DNA from: JASGKO01 sp049840595
GTDB lineage: Bacteria > Verrucomicrobiota > Verrucomicrobiia > Chthoniobacterales > Chthoniobacteraceae
Assembly (NCBI GenBank): GCA_049840595.1
Contig: JASGKO010000042.1
Location: 1-64,000 of the forward strand
Reading direction: 5' to 3'
DNA length: 64,000 nucleotides
This document shows, piece after piece, positions 9,222-18,286 of this stretch. The position numbers and the translations under genes were made by a program. The notes under the pieces were generated by a model. The model saw only the letters and a program-made list of their open reading frames with translations, made no database searches and was not told the DNA's origin. The number at the start of each line of letters is the position of its first letter. Position 1 is the stretch's first letter.

Positions 9222-9665
9222 ATGTCATCCACTCTGCTTTCGCTTCATTATCATGTGATCTTCAGCACGAAGGATCGGACGGCATCCATTCGCCCGGAGT
9301 GGCAAACGCGATTGCATGCCTTTCTTGGCGGAGCAATCAAGACCGCCGAAGGCGTCCCTGAAAACGTCGGCGGCACGAATGATCACGTGCATTTGTTATT
9401 GGGGCTGCGGGCCACCCATTGCCTTGCCGAGGTAGTGCGCGATTTGAAGGCGGCCTCTTCGCGCTGGGTGCACGATGAAATCGGCCTCCGTGACTTCGCC
9501 TGGCAGGAAGGTTATGGAGCTTTCACGGTGAGCGCTTCTCAACGTGCCGTGGTCAGCGATTACATTGCCCGCCAGGAAGAACACCACCGTCGCCGAACCT
9601 TTCAGGAAGAATATCGTGAATTGCTAGAGCGCAGTGGCGTGAAATACGACGAGCGATACCTGTAA
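9222..9665 (+). CDS. REP-associated tyrosine transposase (RAYT, IS200/IS605-like TnpA)
   Basis: Single-strand DNA transposase of the Y1/HUH superfamily thought to spread REP hairpins. Length 147 aa, typical of the family. The N-terminus is MSSTLLSLHYHVIFSTKDR. The metal-binding HUH motif is seen in NDHVHLLLGL, and the catalytic tyrosine is probably that in VSDYIARQEEHHRRRTFQEE. It begins 19 bp after REP unit A and ends 27 bp before the inverted unit B, the arrangement expected for a RAYT with its substrate hairpins. No accessory TnpB is present. Confidence 0.85.
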   Translation: MSSTLLSLHYHVIFSTKDRTASIRPEWQTRLHAFLGGAIKTAEGVPENVGGTNDHVHLLLGLRATHCLAEVVRDLKAASSRWVHDEIGLRDFAWQEGYGAFTVSASQRAVVSDYIARQEEHHRRRTFQEEYRELLERSGVKYDERYL

Positions 9666-9691
9666 AACCTTTTGGTGCATAATAGCATCGA

Positions 9692-9787
9692 TCCAGCGGC
9701 CCTCCGGGACGCATAAATTTGTGGTAGGATGGGTTCCGGTGGTTTTCACCACCGGCTAATGTCCGTCGTCCCTCCGGGACTCAAATT
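9692..9787 (-). repeat. REP/BIME unit B, right of the RAYT gene (inverted)
   Basis: Inverted copy of unit A. Its minus strand reads TTTGAGTCCCGGAGGGACGA, continues with the CCGGTGGT...ACCACCGG hairpin, and ends with GTCCCGGAGGGCCGCTGGA. Spacer bases differ while the hairpin stems are conserved. Confidence 0.85.
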
Positions 9788-9926
9788 TGCGCTGGTAGCG
9801 AGATGGGAGAGCGAAGGCGAAATTCCGATTTTCTACAAACGCCTGCCATTCGTAGAGCAGTTCTCGAAAGCAATTTCCGAATGGCCAGCAGAACAGCCGT
9901 GCCGCCCCGTGGAGGGAACCCCTCCA

Positions 9927-11078
9927 GAGACCTCTGCAAAAAGGGGAGTTTGCGAAACGGGCTATCGCGCGGACTATCGCGCGGGGTTAGGGAAGCAATG
10001 AGTGTTGATGGGATCGGGGGGGCATCCCAAGATGGTCGAAGCGGGAAGATCAGGGGCAGGCAACTGGCAAAGTCAGGATGCGAACCAGTCGTTTGAGATT
10101 GTAGGCGACGGCCTTGAGTGTCAGTTCGAGTTGGTTGCGCTCCAGTCCGACATAGCGAGCCCGCCGGTAGTATTGCCATTTCTTCCAATGGGCAAAGATG
10201 CGCTCAATGCCGCTGCGCACTCGGCTTTTGCGCCGGTTCTCCAGGTGATCTTCCTCGGTGAGTTTAATATGCAGCGCCCCTTTGCGGGCAATCTGATTTT
10301 CAATCCCGTGCTCCCGAAGCCATGCGGCGTTGGCTTTCGTGTCGTAAGCCTTGTCGGCATACAGGCTGCCGGTGTCCCGTGGCGTTACCGTCTCCAGCCA
10401 GTCGGCATCGTTGGCGTTGGCAGGACTGATCCTTGCCGTGCGCACCAGTTGGTGGGCTCCGTCACTGCTGACATGGGCTTTGTCGCCGTAGTAGCTCTGG
10501 TGATATTTGCGGGTGTAGCGAGCGTCGGCATCGGGGGCCTGGCTCGCCCGCGCTGCTGCGGCGTCCGGGCGTTTGCGGCTGGATTCGATCAACGTCGCAT
10601 CCACCAGCGTGGTTCGCTTGACAATGTAGCCGCGGGCTTCAAGCTGCTCATTGAGTAACTCCAGCAACTCCCGGTGCAGGCCACAGGCAATCAGCCGCTG
10701 CCGGAAACGGCAGATGGTCGTCTCGTCGGGAACCGCTTCGTGCGCTTCGAGTTGCACGAACTTTTGGAAGCTGAGCCGGTCCGCAAGCTGTGTTTGCGCC
10801 TGAGGATCACTCAGCCCGTAAAGGTGCTGGAGGATCATCACGCGCAAAAGCACGCCCACGCGATAGCCAGGACGACCGCCTGCGGCATAGGTCGCGGCCA
10901 CACGGGCCTCCGCTTCGCGGAAATCCACCTCGCGGCTGAGGGTTTCCAACACATGATTGGCACCTCCCCGTTGTTGCATCGCCAATTCATAAAAGGTGGT
11001 CTGGTTATCCCGCGCGCTTTGCATCCGTTCCTCTCCTTCCTTCTCTCTCCTCAGTCAAAAGACTTTTGCAGAGATTTC
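9927..11078 (-). mobile_element. IS5-family insertion sequence
   Basis: About 1.15 kb, bounded by imperfect terminal inverted repeats: GAGACCTCTGCAAAA on the left (9927-9941) and GAAATCTCTGCAAAA read inwards on the right (11064-11078), 13 of 15 identical. These ends resemble IS5-family groups with a TTGCAAAA-like tip. I could not confirm a target duplication. It lies between REP units B and C. A second, outer inverted repeat, GCAGTTCTCGAAA, flanks it at about 9860 and 11205. Confidence 0.75.
10050..11024 (-). CDS. IS5-family DDE transposase
   Basis: Cut-and-paste transposase of 324 aa, intact. The N-terminal DUF772-like DNA-binding region includes GRPGYRVGVLLRVMILQHLY and VPDETTICRFRQRL. The DDE catalytic residues appear in LVDATLIESS, in YADKAYDTKAN and, for the final Glu, in RSGIERIFAHWKKWQ with the family YREK-like signature. 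The ORF fills the element and has no frame break, so the copy could be active. Confidence 0.9.
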   Translation of the reverse strand: MQSARDNQTTFYELAMQQRGGANHVLETLSREVDFREAEARVAATYAAGGRPGYRVGVLLRVMILQHLYGLSDPQAQTQLADRLSFQKFVQLEAHEAVPDETTICRFRQRLIACGLHRELLELLNEQLEARGYIVKRTTLVDATLIESSRKRPDAAAARASQAPDADARYTRKYHQSYYGDKAHVSSDGAHQLVRTARISPANANDADWLETVTPRDTGSLYADKAYDTKANAAWLREHGIENQIARKGALHIKLTEEDHLENRRKSRVRSGIERIFAHWKKWQYYRRARYVGLERNQLELTLKAVAYNLKRLVRILTLPVACP

Positions 11079-11216
11079 CGACAGGGTTCAGGAGCGGGTG
11101 GGTGGGTTCCCAGGGTAGGCGCTCCTAAAGTCGCACCAACCCCGGGCTGATGGAGGGAACGCCGTTGGCGTTCTTTCACCATCGTTTCGGAAATGATTTT
11201 CGAGAACTGCTATAAA

Positions 11217-11306
11217 GTCCCGGAGGGACGACGGAGATTAGCCGGTGGTGAAAACCACCGGACCACGCACCCCCCACAAATTCATGCGCCCCGGAGGGCC
11301 GCTGGA
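11217..11306 (+). repeat. REP/BIME unit C, just downstream of flhA
   Basis: Third copy of the RAYT-associated unit: GTCCCGGAGGGACGACGGAG, then CCGGTGGTGAAAACCACCGG, then CCCCGGAGGGCCGCTGG. It lies 30 bp past the flhA stop and could act as the 3' end structure of the long flagellar transcript. Confidence 0.8.
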
Positions 11307-11336
11307 TAGCGGTCACAGGCTGGTGGCGTGAAATCC

Positions 11337-13514
11337 TCACGCCGCCTGCATTTGCGGGGCTTGGGCGATTTGCTGGGCGGGCGGGGTGATGATCGCGAAG
11401 TTCTGGATCTCGGTCTGCGGCGGGAGCTCGTGGTAGCTGAGGACGGCGAGCTTGGGCAGGGAGGTCTCGAAGAAGCGCTTGAAGGCGAGGCGGGCCTCGG
11501 CGGTGATCATGATGATCGGGGTGAAGCCCCCTTCGATCATCTCGGTGCAACGGCGGTTGAGCTCGTTGAGCAGATGATGGGCGATGGTGGGGTCGAGGCT
11601 GAGGCCGACTTCAAACTGCGACTTCTGCACGCGCGACACCAGGGCCTGCTCGAGGCGCGGGTCGAGGGTGATCGCCTTGACGATGCCGGGGCTGCTCTCG
11701 AACTGGGAGATGAAGTAGGTGCCGAGCCGCTTGCGGACTTGCTCGGAGAGGTCGTCGGGGTTCTTCGTCATCGGGGCGAAGTCGGCGATGCACTCGAGGA
11801 TGACGGTGAGGTTCTTGATCGGGATGCCTTCCTTGAGCAGATTTTGCAGGACGCGCTGGATGATGCCGATGTTGACCATGTCGGGCAGGAGCTCGGAGAT
11901 AAGCGCGGAATGGGTGGCCTTGATATGGTCGATGAGGGTCTGCACATCCTGGCGGCTAAGCATGAGCCAGGCGTGTTGCTTGAGGGTCTCGGAGAGGTGG
12001 GTAATAAGGACGGACGGCGCATCGACCACGCTGTAGCCGTTCATTTCGGCGACGGTTTTTTCCGGGGCGTCGATCCAGACGGCGTCGATGCCGAAGACGG
12101 GCTCGACGGTGGGCACGCCCTTCACCTTCACCGGGCTGCCGGCGACGTTCATCGCCAGCCAGCGATTGCTCATGAGCTGGCCCTTGGCGACCTGCTTGGT
12201 GCGGAGGAGGAAACGGTAGTCGCTGGCGTCGATCTCCACGCTGTCGCGGACGGCGATCGGCGGGACGATGATGCCCATGTCGCGGGCGAAGCTCTTGCGG
12301 ACACCGGTGATGCGGTCGAGCAGGTCGCCGTTGCTGGCGCGGTCGGCCAGGCGGACGAGACCGTAGCCGAGCTCGATCGCGAAGGTCTCAGTGTCGATGA
12401 GCTGTTGCAAATCCTGGGTGCTGCCGGCAATCGGCTGCGGCTTGCCATCCTTGCCCACGGTGGGGGCGCCGGGGAGAGCCTTGGCAGCGGGCGCCGCGGC
12501 CTTGGCGGCGGCGGCCTTGGCATGCTTGCGCATGAGGTAGCTGATGCCAACGCCGACGCTGCCGAGCAGCATGAAGGGCGCGGCGGGCAGGCCGGGCACG
12601 ATCGCGAAGACGAACATCATCGAGCACGCGATGCCGACCGCGCGGGGCTGCATGCCGAGCTGGCGGACGAGCGAGGTGCCGAGGTTCGTATTATCCGAGG
12701 CGCGGGTGACGAGCAAACCGGCGGCCACCGAAACGATGAGCGCGGGAACCTGGGAAACCAGACCGTCACCAATGGAAAGGAGCGTATATTTCTGGAGCGC
12801 CTCGGTGACGGGCAGGCCCTTTTGCAGGATGCCGATGCCGAAACCGCCGACCACGTTGATGAACGTAATCAGGATGCCCGCAATGGCGTCGCCGCGGACG
12901 AACTTGCTGGCACCGTCCATCGCGCCGTAAAAGTCCGCTTCGCCCTGCACCTTGCGGCGGCGGGCGCGGGCGGTCGGCTCGTCGATGGCCCCGGCGTTTA
13001 ACTCGGCGTCGATCGCCATTTGTTTACCGGGCATGGCATCCAGGGTGAAACGGGCGGCCACTTCGGCGATACGACCGGCGCCCTTGGTGATGACCATGAA
13101 GTTGATCACCACCAGGATGAAGAAAATGACCGTGCCGACGACGTAATTGCCGCGCACGACGAAACTGCCAAACGACTGAATGACCTCACCGGCGTGTCCA
13201 TCGAGCAGGATGAGCCGGGTCGAGGCCACGTTGAGCGCTAATCGGTACAAAGTGACCGCCAGCAACAAGGTCGGGAAGCCGGAGAATTCCGACGGGTCCT
13301 CCACGTAGATGATGACCAGCAGGATGAGGAGCGACATGCCGATGCTCAGGGCGAGCAGCACGTCGAGCAACATGGCCGGGACGGGCAGCACCAGCAAGAC
13401 CACGGTGCCGAAGAGCGCGAAGGTGAAGAAGAGATCGCGATTCTTGAGCAGGGTCCCAAGGCTGAACTTGCCAGTCGAAGCAGCGGGGAGGGCAGCGGCG
13501 GTAGCGGTGGACAT
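11337..13514 (-). CDS. flhA: Flagellar export gate protein FlhA
   Basis: Largest membrane component of the flagellar type III export gate; its cytoplasmic domain docks chaperone-substrate complexes. Intact, 725 aa. After a short N-terminal tail come about eight membrane segments in the first 330 residues, with the conserved cytoplasmic FHIPEP-family loop (GKQMAIDAELNAGAIDE, then ARRRKVQGEADFYGAMDGA). The C-terminal domain runs from about residue 370 (LVRLADRAS, VSRQDVQTLID-like helix, KNLTVILECIADFAP). It is the last gene of the operon starting at flgB, 24 bp after flhB. No classical terminator follows; REP unit C does. Confidence 0.95.
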   Translation of the reverse strand: MSTATAAALPAASTGKFSLGTLLKNRDLFFTFALFGTVVLLVLPVPAMLLDVLLALSIGMSLLILLVIIYVEDPSEFSGFPTLLLAVTLYRLALNVASTRLILLDGHAGEVIQSFGSFVVRGNYVVGTVIFFILVVINFMVITKGAGRIAEVAARFTLDAMPGKQMAIDAELNAGAIDEPTARARRRKVQGEADFYGAMDGASKFVRGDAIAGILITFINVVGGFGIGILQKGLPVTEALQKYTLLSIGDGLVSQVPALIVSVAAGLLVTRASDNTNLGTSLVRQLGMQPRAVGIACSMMFVFAIVPGLPAAPFMLLGSVGVGISYLMRKHAKAAAAKAAAPAAKALPGAPTVGKDGKPQPIAGSTQDLQQLIDTETFAIELGYGLVRLADRASNGDLLDRITGVRKSFARDMGIIVPPIAVRDSVEIDASDYRFLLRTKQVAKGQLMSNRWLAMNVAGSPVKVKGVPTVEPVFGIDAVWIDAPEKTVAEMNGYSVVDAPSVLITHLSETLKQHAWLMLSRQDVQTLIDHIKATHSALISELLPDMVNIGIIQRVLQNLLKEGIPIKNLTVILECIADFAPMTKNPDDLSEQVRKRLGTYFISQFESSPGIVKAITLDPRLEQALVSRVQKSQFEVGLSLDPTIAHHLLNELNRRCTEMIEGGFTPIIMITAEARLAFKRFFETSLPKLAVLSYHELPPQTEIQNFAIITPPAQQIAQAPQMQAA

Positions 13515-13538
13515 AAGGAAGGGGCGGAGAGAGAAAAA

Positions 13539-14627
13539 TTAAGCGGTCAGGCGGCGTTGCTTGAGCTCGTGGAAGTAGAGGCGATGCGTGCGATAGACGA
13601 ACCCGAGGATCTCGGCGACGGCCTGGTAGAGCTGCACCGGGATGGCCTTGCCGACCTTCCCATACTTGAAGAGCATGCGGGCGACCGGCTTGTTCTCGAC
13701 CATCGGCACGCCGTTTTCGGCGGCGAGGGCTTTGATGCGGCGGGCAAAGGCGTTTTCGCCCTTGGCGAGGATGACCGGGGCCTGATCGACGCCGCGCTCG
13801 TATTTCAGCGCGATGGCGAAGTGGGTCGGGTTGGTGATCACCACGTCCGCGGTGGCGATCTTCGAGAGCATCTGCTTCTGCAACAGCCGGCGGGCCATCT
13901 GGCGGCGCATGGCGCGGATGAGCGGGTCGCCCTCGGAGGAGCGGTGCTCTTCCTTCACTTCCTCGCGGCTCATCATGAGCTGCTGGTTGATCTGGTGGCG
14001 CTGATAGAGGTAGCTCAGCAGGGCGACGCCCCCGAGCGCGGCGGCCATGCGGATGAGCAGCATGAGCGCGCTGTCGTAAATAAACTGCCCAAGGCGCCAG
14101 GTCTCCACCTCGGTATAGAAAATGGGATCGTGCAGGATCGTCTGCGTGGCGGAATAGACCAGCGCACCGACGATGCTGAGCTTGAGCGAATCGACGACCA
14201 GTTTCATTCCGCCATCCTTGGAAAAGATGCGCTGCAGGCCCTGCGAAGGGCTCAGCCGTTCAAACTTCATCCCCAGCGCCTTCGGGGAGAGGGCGAAGCG
14301 GGTTTGCAGGAGGCCGACTGCGATGCTCACCGCCATGGTGATGGTAAGCACGGGCAGGCAGAGCTCCAGCATGGTGAACATGCTCACCTTGGTCCACTCC
14401 TCCGCGCGCTCGCCGGTGATTTGAAAATCCTTGAGATGGCTGAAGATGCCGACCCAGATCTCGGTGACTTTGATTCCGGTCTGTTTCCCGGCGAGACCGA
14501 TGACCGCGAAGGTCGCCAACAGGCCGGCCACCATCTGCAGTTCCTGGGAGCGGGCGAACTGGCCGCGCTCACGCGCCTCTTTGAGGCGCTTTTCCGTAGG
14601 TTGCTCTGTCTTGTTTTCGTCGGGCAT
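13539..14627 (-). CDS. flhB: Flagellar export switch protein FlhB
   Basis: Export-gate protein that switches substrate specificity from rod/hook to filament after autocleavage. Intact, 362 aa. The N-terminus MPDENKTEQPTEKRLKEAR is diagnostic. Four hydrophobic segments follow, then the cytoplasmic domain with the self-cleaving NPTH motif (VVITNPTHFAIALKYERG). The end of the protein (IPVQLYQAVAEILGFVYR) is also conserved. It lies 5 bp from fliR and 24 bp from flhA. Confidence 0.95.
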   Translation of the reverse strand: MPDENKTEQPTEKRLKEARERGQFARSQELQMVAGLLATFAVIGLAGKQTGIKVTEIWVGIFSHLKDFQITGERAEEWTKVSMFTMLELCLPVLTITMAVSIAVGLLQTRFALSPKALGMKFERLSPSQGLQRIFSKDGGMKLVVDSLKLSIVGALVYSATQTILHDPIFYTEVETWRLGQFIYDSALMLLIRMAAALGGVALLSYLYQRHQINQQLMMSREEVKEEHRSSEGDPLIRAMRRQMARRLLQKQMLSKIATADVVITNPTHFAIALKYERGVDQAPVILAKGENAFARRIKALAAENGVPMVENKPVARMLFKYGKVGKAIPVQLYQAVAEILGFVYRTHRLYFHELKQRRLTA

Positions 14628-14632
14628 AGTCT

Positions 14633-15397
14633 TTAGCGAATGAACCGAAGCATCAGCTCCGGAACTTCGCCAAGACCCCTTAGCAGGTAATGTGCCGTGA
14701 GCCCGAGGCTCATACTCAAAAGGGCTAAACCCACGATGATTTGGACCGATTGACTCAGGGAAAACGCATTAATCGTGGGCGCCGCCTTGCTCAAAATCGC
14801 CAAAGAAAAATTCACCAGGAAATTGATCGCGATCAGCGGGGCAGACATCTGAACGGCGAGGAGGAAAATTTTGCCGCTCTCGGTCACCACGATATCGACG
14901 ACGTGCGGATCGAAATTTCCCGCCGCCGGGGGGACCAGTTCAAAGCTCCGCGCAAAGGCAAAAATTACCGCATGATGCGCCCCGCAGGCAAAGAAGATGA
15001 CCGCTCCAAAGTAGGCGAGCATCTGCGTCGGCGGGCTGGAAGTCCCCTCGGTGATCGGATCGAGACTGGAGCTCATGATGAGCCCCACCTCCGTCGCGAT
15101 GATCTGCCCGGCCATTTCCAGCGCGTAAAAGAGGAGCCGCACCGCCATGCCCATGAGCAGGCCGACCACCACCTCGTGCGCGACGCCGAGGATGATGAGC
15201 AGGATGCTGTCGGGCGGCGCGCCCAGCGAGGGCACCAGGGCATAGACGAGCACGGAAAGCATCATCGCCAGGGCCAGGCGCAGGATCACCGGCACCCCGG
15301 CCGAGGAAATCACCGGCAGGATGGTAATCAGCCCGCCCGCCCGAAAAAAGATGAGCAGCAGCAGGTAGATGCGGGCTGGATCGAAAAGGGCTTCCAA
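14633..15397 (-). CDS. fliR: Flagellar export apparatus protein FliR
   Basis: Membrane protein of the export gate core complex (FliP5-FliQ4-FliR1). Length 254 aa, intact, strongly hydrophobic with about six segments. Family features include the N-terminal FRAGGLITILPVISSAGVP and ATEVGLIMSSSLDPITEGTS with its conserved Asp-Pro. It lies between fliQ (34-bp gap) and flhB (5-bp gap). Confidence 0.93.
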   Translation of the reverse strand: MEALFDPARIYLLLLIFFRAGGLITILPVISSAGVPVILRLALAMMLSVLVYALVPSLGAPPDSILLIILGVAHEVVVGLLMGMAVRLLFYALEMAGQIIATEVGLIMSSSLDPITEGTSSPPTQMLAYFGAVIFFACGAHHAVIFAFARSFELVPPAAGNFDPHVVDIVVTESGKIFLLAVQMSAPLIAINFLVNFSLAILSKAAPTINAFSLSQSVQIIVGLALLSMSLGLTAHYLLRGLGEVPELMLRFIR

Positions 15398-15431
15398 GGT
15401 GCGTTCTTTCCCCGGGCTAGGGCTGGGTGCG

Positions 15432-15701
15432 CTAGCGGACCATGTCCGGCAGGCGCATGAAGCAGCTAATCGTGAATTCCATCAGTTTCCGCACCATCCA
15501 GGGGGCGGCCATCACCAGCAGGAGGGCGATCGCCACCAGCTTGGGCACGAAGGTCAGCGTCTGCTCCTGGATGCTGGTCACCGCCTGCACGAGGCTGACG
15601 GCGACGCCAACCGTAACCGCGACCACGACAATGGGCCCGACCAGCATGAGCGAGATGCCGATGAGCGAACGAAGGAGATCGACTGCAGTTTCGAGGTTCA
15701 T
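15432..15701 (-). CDS. fliQ: Flagellar export apparatus protein FliQ
   Basis: Small two-helix membrane protein of the export gate. Length 89 aa, the usual size. The two membrane spans are separated by the conserved loop AVTSIQEQTLTFVPKLVAIA. Its ATG overlaps the fliP stop in an ATGA, implying translational coupling. Confidence 0.93.
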   Translation of the reverse strand: MNLETAVDLLRSLIGISLMLVGPIVVVAVTVGVAVSLVQAVTSIQEQTLTFVPKLVAIALLLVMAAPWMVRKLMEFTISCFMRLPDMVR

Positions 15702-16516
15702 ACGCCAAAGCTTTGGACAAGGGATTGAATGACGAGGTGCCAGCCGTCCACGAGGACGAAGAGCAATAATTTAAACGGCAGCGAGACCACCGTCGGCGGC
15801 ATCATCATCATGCCCATCGACATGAGGGTGGCCGAGACGAGGAAATCGATGACGAGGAAGGGAATGAAGAGCATCAGGCCCATCTGAAACGCGGTGCGCA
15901 ATTCACTCACCACGAAGGCCGGCACGACCACCGTGATCGGCAGGTCGGCCACGCTCATCGGGCCGCTGTGCGAGAGGCTCAGGAAAAACTCGATCTCACT
16001 GGTGCGCGTCTGCTTGAGCATGAATTGCTTGAGCGGCACCTCCGCCCGGGCGGCGGCATCCTGGGCGGTCATCCGACCGGCCATGTAGGGATCGAGCGCG
16101 GTGGTCTGCACCTGGGTCCAGACCGGTGCCATGATGAACATGGTGAGAAAGAGCGAGAGGCCGATGATGATCTGGTTCGACGGCGCATTCTGCACCCCGA
16201 GGGCGTTGCGCAGGAAGCCGAGGACAATCACGATGCGGGTGAAACTCGTCATCAAAAACACGATCGACGGCGCGAGCGTGAGGATGGTCATCAGGACCAG
16301 CACCTGAATCGCGCCGCTGACGCTCTTCTGGTCGTTGAGGCCCACGTTCAACTGCAGCGCCGGACTGCCGCCACTGCCCCCGGCGGGCGTGCCCCCGGCG
16401 GAAGCGCCGAAGCCAAAACCCTGCGCGTGCGCCGCGTGCGGAAGCACCAGCCACAAAGCCACGCAAACCACCAGCCACCCCAGCCAGCGCTGGCCGCCCC
16501 GAAAAGCGCCCGTCAT
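15698..16516 (-). CDS. fliP: Flagellar export apparatus protein FliP
   Basis: Pore-forming membrane protein of the export gate. Start 16516 overlaps the fliO stop (ATGA) and gives 272 residues with a cleavable signal peptide (WLGWLVVCVALWLVLPHAAH, cut near AHAQG), as is usual for FliP. Family motifs are MTSFTRIVIVLGFLRNALG, NQIIIGLSLFLTMFIMAPVW and FVVSELRTAFQMGLMLFIPF, with the MGMMMMPP turn. A Gly/Ala-rich stretch follows the signal peptide. Confidence 0.95.
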   Translation of the reverse strand: MTGAFRGGQRWLGWLVVCVALWLVLPHAAHAQGFGFGASAGGTPAGGSGGSPALQLNVGLNDQKSVSGAIQVLVLMTILTLAPSIVFLMTSFTRIVIVLGFLRNALGVQNAPSNQIIIGLSLFLTMFIMAPVWTQVQTTALDPYMAGRMTAQDAAARAEVPLKQFMLKQTRTSEIEFFLSLSHSGPMSVADLPITVVVPAFVVSELRTAFQMGLMLFIPFLVIDFLVSATLMSMGMMMMPPTVVSLPFKLLLFVLVDGWHLVIQSLVQSFGV

Positions 16517-17019
16517 GGCTTTTCCTCCTTCGGCATCGGCAGCGGATTGGGCATGCCGGAGAGTTCCTCCATCTCCGGCAGCTCCGCATCGAGCACGCAC
16601 AGGTGCTGGATCGTGCCGGGGCTCACCCCGAGCAGCATGCGGTTGTCGTTGTATTCCACCACGACGAGGAACTGCCGGTTCCCCAGCATCTTCGTCTCCA
16701 AAATGTTCAGCTTGTTTTCCAGCCCGCGCCGGCCGCGCATCGGCACCCCGCGCTTCATGAAATAAAAGCCCGCCGCCACCAGGGCCACGAGCACGCCGAA
16801 ATAGCCGACCAGCTCCAGACTGTTCCCGAGGCTGTTCGAAAGATCCGCCGCCACATTCGGTTGCGGGGTCACTTTCGCACTCGGCGACAGGCTGCCTGCC
16901 ATCTGCGTTTGCCGCGGCTCCTGCTTGAATTCATCGGGGCTGGGTGAGCTCTGCGCCAACGCCGATGAGGCGAGCGCCAGAAGCGTCGCCAGGCCAAACC
17001 ATCCTCCACGCCAGGTCAT
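16513..17019 (-). CDS. fliO: Flagellar assembly protein FliO
   Basis: Bitopic membrane protein that helps FliP assemble. Length 168 aa. It has a signal-like N-terminus (GLATLLALASSALAQ), a Ser/Pro-rich linker, one membrane span (LVGYFGVLVALVAAGFYFMK), then the FliO domain (LNILETKMLGNRQFLVVVEY, LLGVSPGTIQHLCVL). Both ends overlap neighbours by ATGA: fliN upstream and fliP downstream. Confidence 0.9.
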   Translation of the reverse strand: MTWRGGWFGLATLLALASSALAQSSPSPDEFKQEPRQTQMAGSLSPSAKVTPQPNVAADLSNSLGNSLELVGYFGVLVALVAAGFYFMKRGVPMRGRRGLENKLNILETKMLGNRQFLVVVEYNDNRMLLGVSPGTIQHLCVLDAELPEMEELSGMPNPLPMPKEEKP

Positions 17020-17276
17020 ACTCCGTCGCCGACCAGCTTGGTGATTTTGATGCCGAAATTCTCATCCACCACGACCACTTCGCCGTAGGCAATGAGCTTG
17101 TTGTTCACGTAAAGGCCGACCGGTTCGGTCGCGGCCTGGTTGAGTTGCAGGACGGTCCCCGCGCTCAGTGCCATGACGTCTTTCATGGAGAGACTGCAGG
17201 AGCCGATGCGAACCGACAGCTCGACCTTGACGTCCATGACGAGCTGTAGATTGGGTGCTTCCATAGTGGTGTTCAT
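17016..17276 (-). CDS. fliN: Flagellar switch protein FliN
   Basis: C-ring protein of the motor switch. Only 86 aa, essentially the bare SpoA/SurfaceAntigen domain without the longer N-terminal extension of many FliN proteins. Conserved pieces are LVMDVKVELSVRIGSCSLSM, LSAGTVLQLNQAATEPVGLY and NNKLIAYGEVVVVDENFGIK. Its start overlaps the fliM stop by 4 bp and its stop overlaps the fliO start. Confidence 0.93.
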   Translation of the reverse strand: MNTTMEAPNLQLVMDVKVELSVRIGSCSLSMKDVMALSAGTVLQLNQAATEPVGLYVNNKLIAYGEVVVVDENFGIKITKLVGDGV

Positions 17277-18274
17277 TTGGTTGCGGAAGGGTTGATGGTT
17301 TGAATCTGAACCGCCGCTTTGCCGTTTTGCTGGCCAGTGCGACCGGTGAACCTTAACGCACCTGCCACCCGAATGCGAGTCTGTTCCAACGCATTTTGTG
17401 GCAGCGAAATCACATCCCCCGCCTTCATCTGGAGCACCTCCGCCACCGTCATTTCCGAGGCGCTGATCTCGGCATGCAGCGGCACCGTGATCAAATCGTA
17501 CGTCGCCCGCCAGACCGGCGATTCCTCCACGCTGTGCTTGTTCTCCCGCGACCGCGCGGCATGCAGGCGCTTCACGATTGGGTCGATCATCAGCACCGGC
17601 ACGGCGATCTGGACGATCTCGAGCAGCTCCCCGAGCGTGACCTCAAGCGCCAGCACCAGCATCACCGCCTTGGCCGAGCAGGCCTGCACGAAGCGCGGGT
17701 TCGTCTCGTGCGCGACGAGGCTGGCCTCCAGCGGCACTTCGTCCCGCCACAGGTTGCACCATTCGCTGGTGATCAGGCCGATCACGTCCTCCAGCAGGGC
17801 GATTTCGATCTCGGTCAGGTATTGATTCTGGTCGCCGCTCTGGTCGCGGCCTCCGAGCAGGCGATTGGTAAAGGCCATCGCGAGCTTCGGCGGGATTTCC
17901 AGAATGCCCACGCCGGAAAGCCCGGTCACCCGGAAAAGCGAGAGCTGCGTGGGATTCTTCAGCGTCTCCAGAAAGCCCTCGTAGGACTGCGTGGTAAAGC
18001 GGCTCACGCCCACCCCCACCTCCATGCGCAGGAAGCTGGTGATGCGCGTGCCCAGCGTGCGCGCATACTCCTGGTGCATGTTGCGCAGGCGGCGCAGCTC
18101 CCCTTCCGCGAGGAAGGTGGGATTGCGAAAATCCACCGGCGCGACCTCGATCTCCGACGTCATCCCGATCGACTCCCCGGCGTGGCTGAAGACCGGGAAG
18201 CGGGTCGCCTCCGCCGCACTGGCCAGCAACTGGTCAATGGCGGACTGATTGAGCATATCGGAGACGTCAGACAT
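17273..18274 (-). CDS. fliM: Flagellar switch protein FliM
   Basis: C-ring protein that receives the chemotaxis signal. Length 333 aa, intact. The N-terminal CheY-P-binding segment is present (MLNQSAIDQLLAS; consensus LSQxEIDxLL), so a CheY input is expected although no che gene lies in the window. The middle domain shows FTTQSYEGFLETLKNPT and IEIALLEDVIGLI, and the C-terminal SpoA-like part includes LPQNALEQTRIRVAG. It lies 12 bp after fliL and overlaps fliN. Confidence 0.94.
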   Translation of the reverse strand: MSDVSDMLNQSAIDQLLASAAEATRFPVFSHAGESIGMTSEIEVAPVDFRNPTFLAEGELRRLRNMHQEYARTLGTRITSFLRMEVGVGVSRFTTQSYEGFLETLKNPTQLSLFRVTGLSGVGILEIPPKLAMAFTNRLLGGRDQSGDQNQYLTEIEIALLEDVIGLITSEWCNLWRDEVPLEASLVAHETNPRFVQACSAKAVMLVLALEVTLGELLEIVQIAVPVLMIDPIVKRLHAARSRENKHSVEESPVWRATYDLITVPLHAEISASEMTVAEVLQMKAGDVISLPQNALEQTRIRVAGALRFTGRTGQQNGKAAVQIQTINPSATK

Positions 18275-18286
18275 GGGCGGGAAATC

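Noticed and set aside
9860..11205. GCAGTTCTCGAAA inverted repeats as the real ends of the IS5 element.
   Set aside because: The transposase fits better inside the GAGACCTCTGCAAAA/GAAATCTCTGCAAAA ends; the outer repeats are unequal in distance from the REP units and may be older debris.
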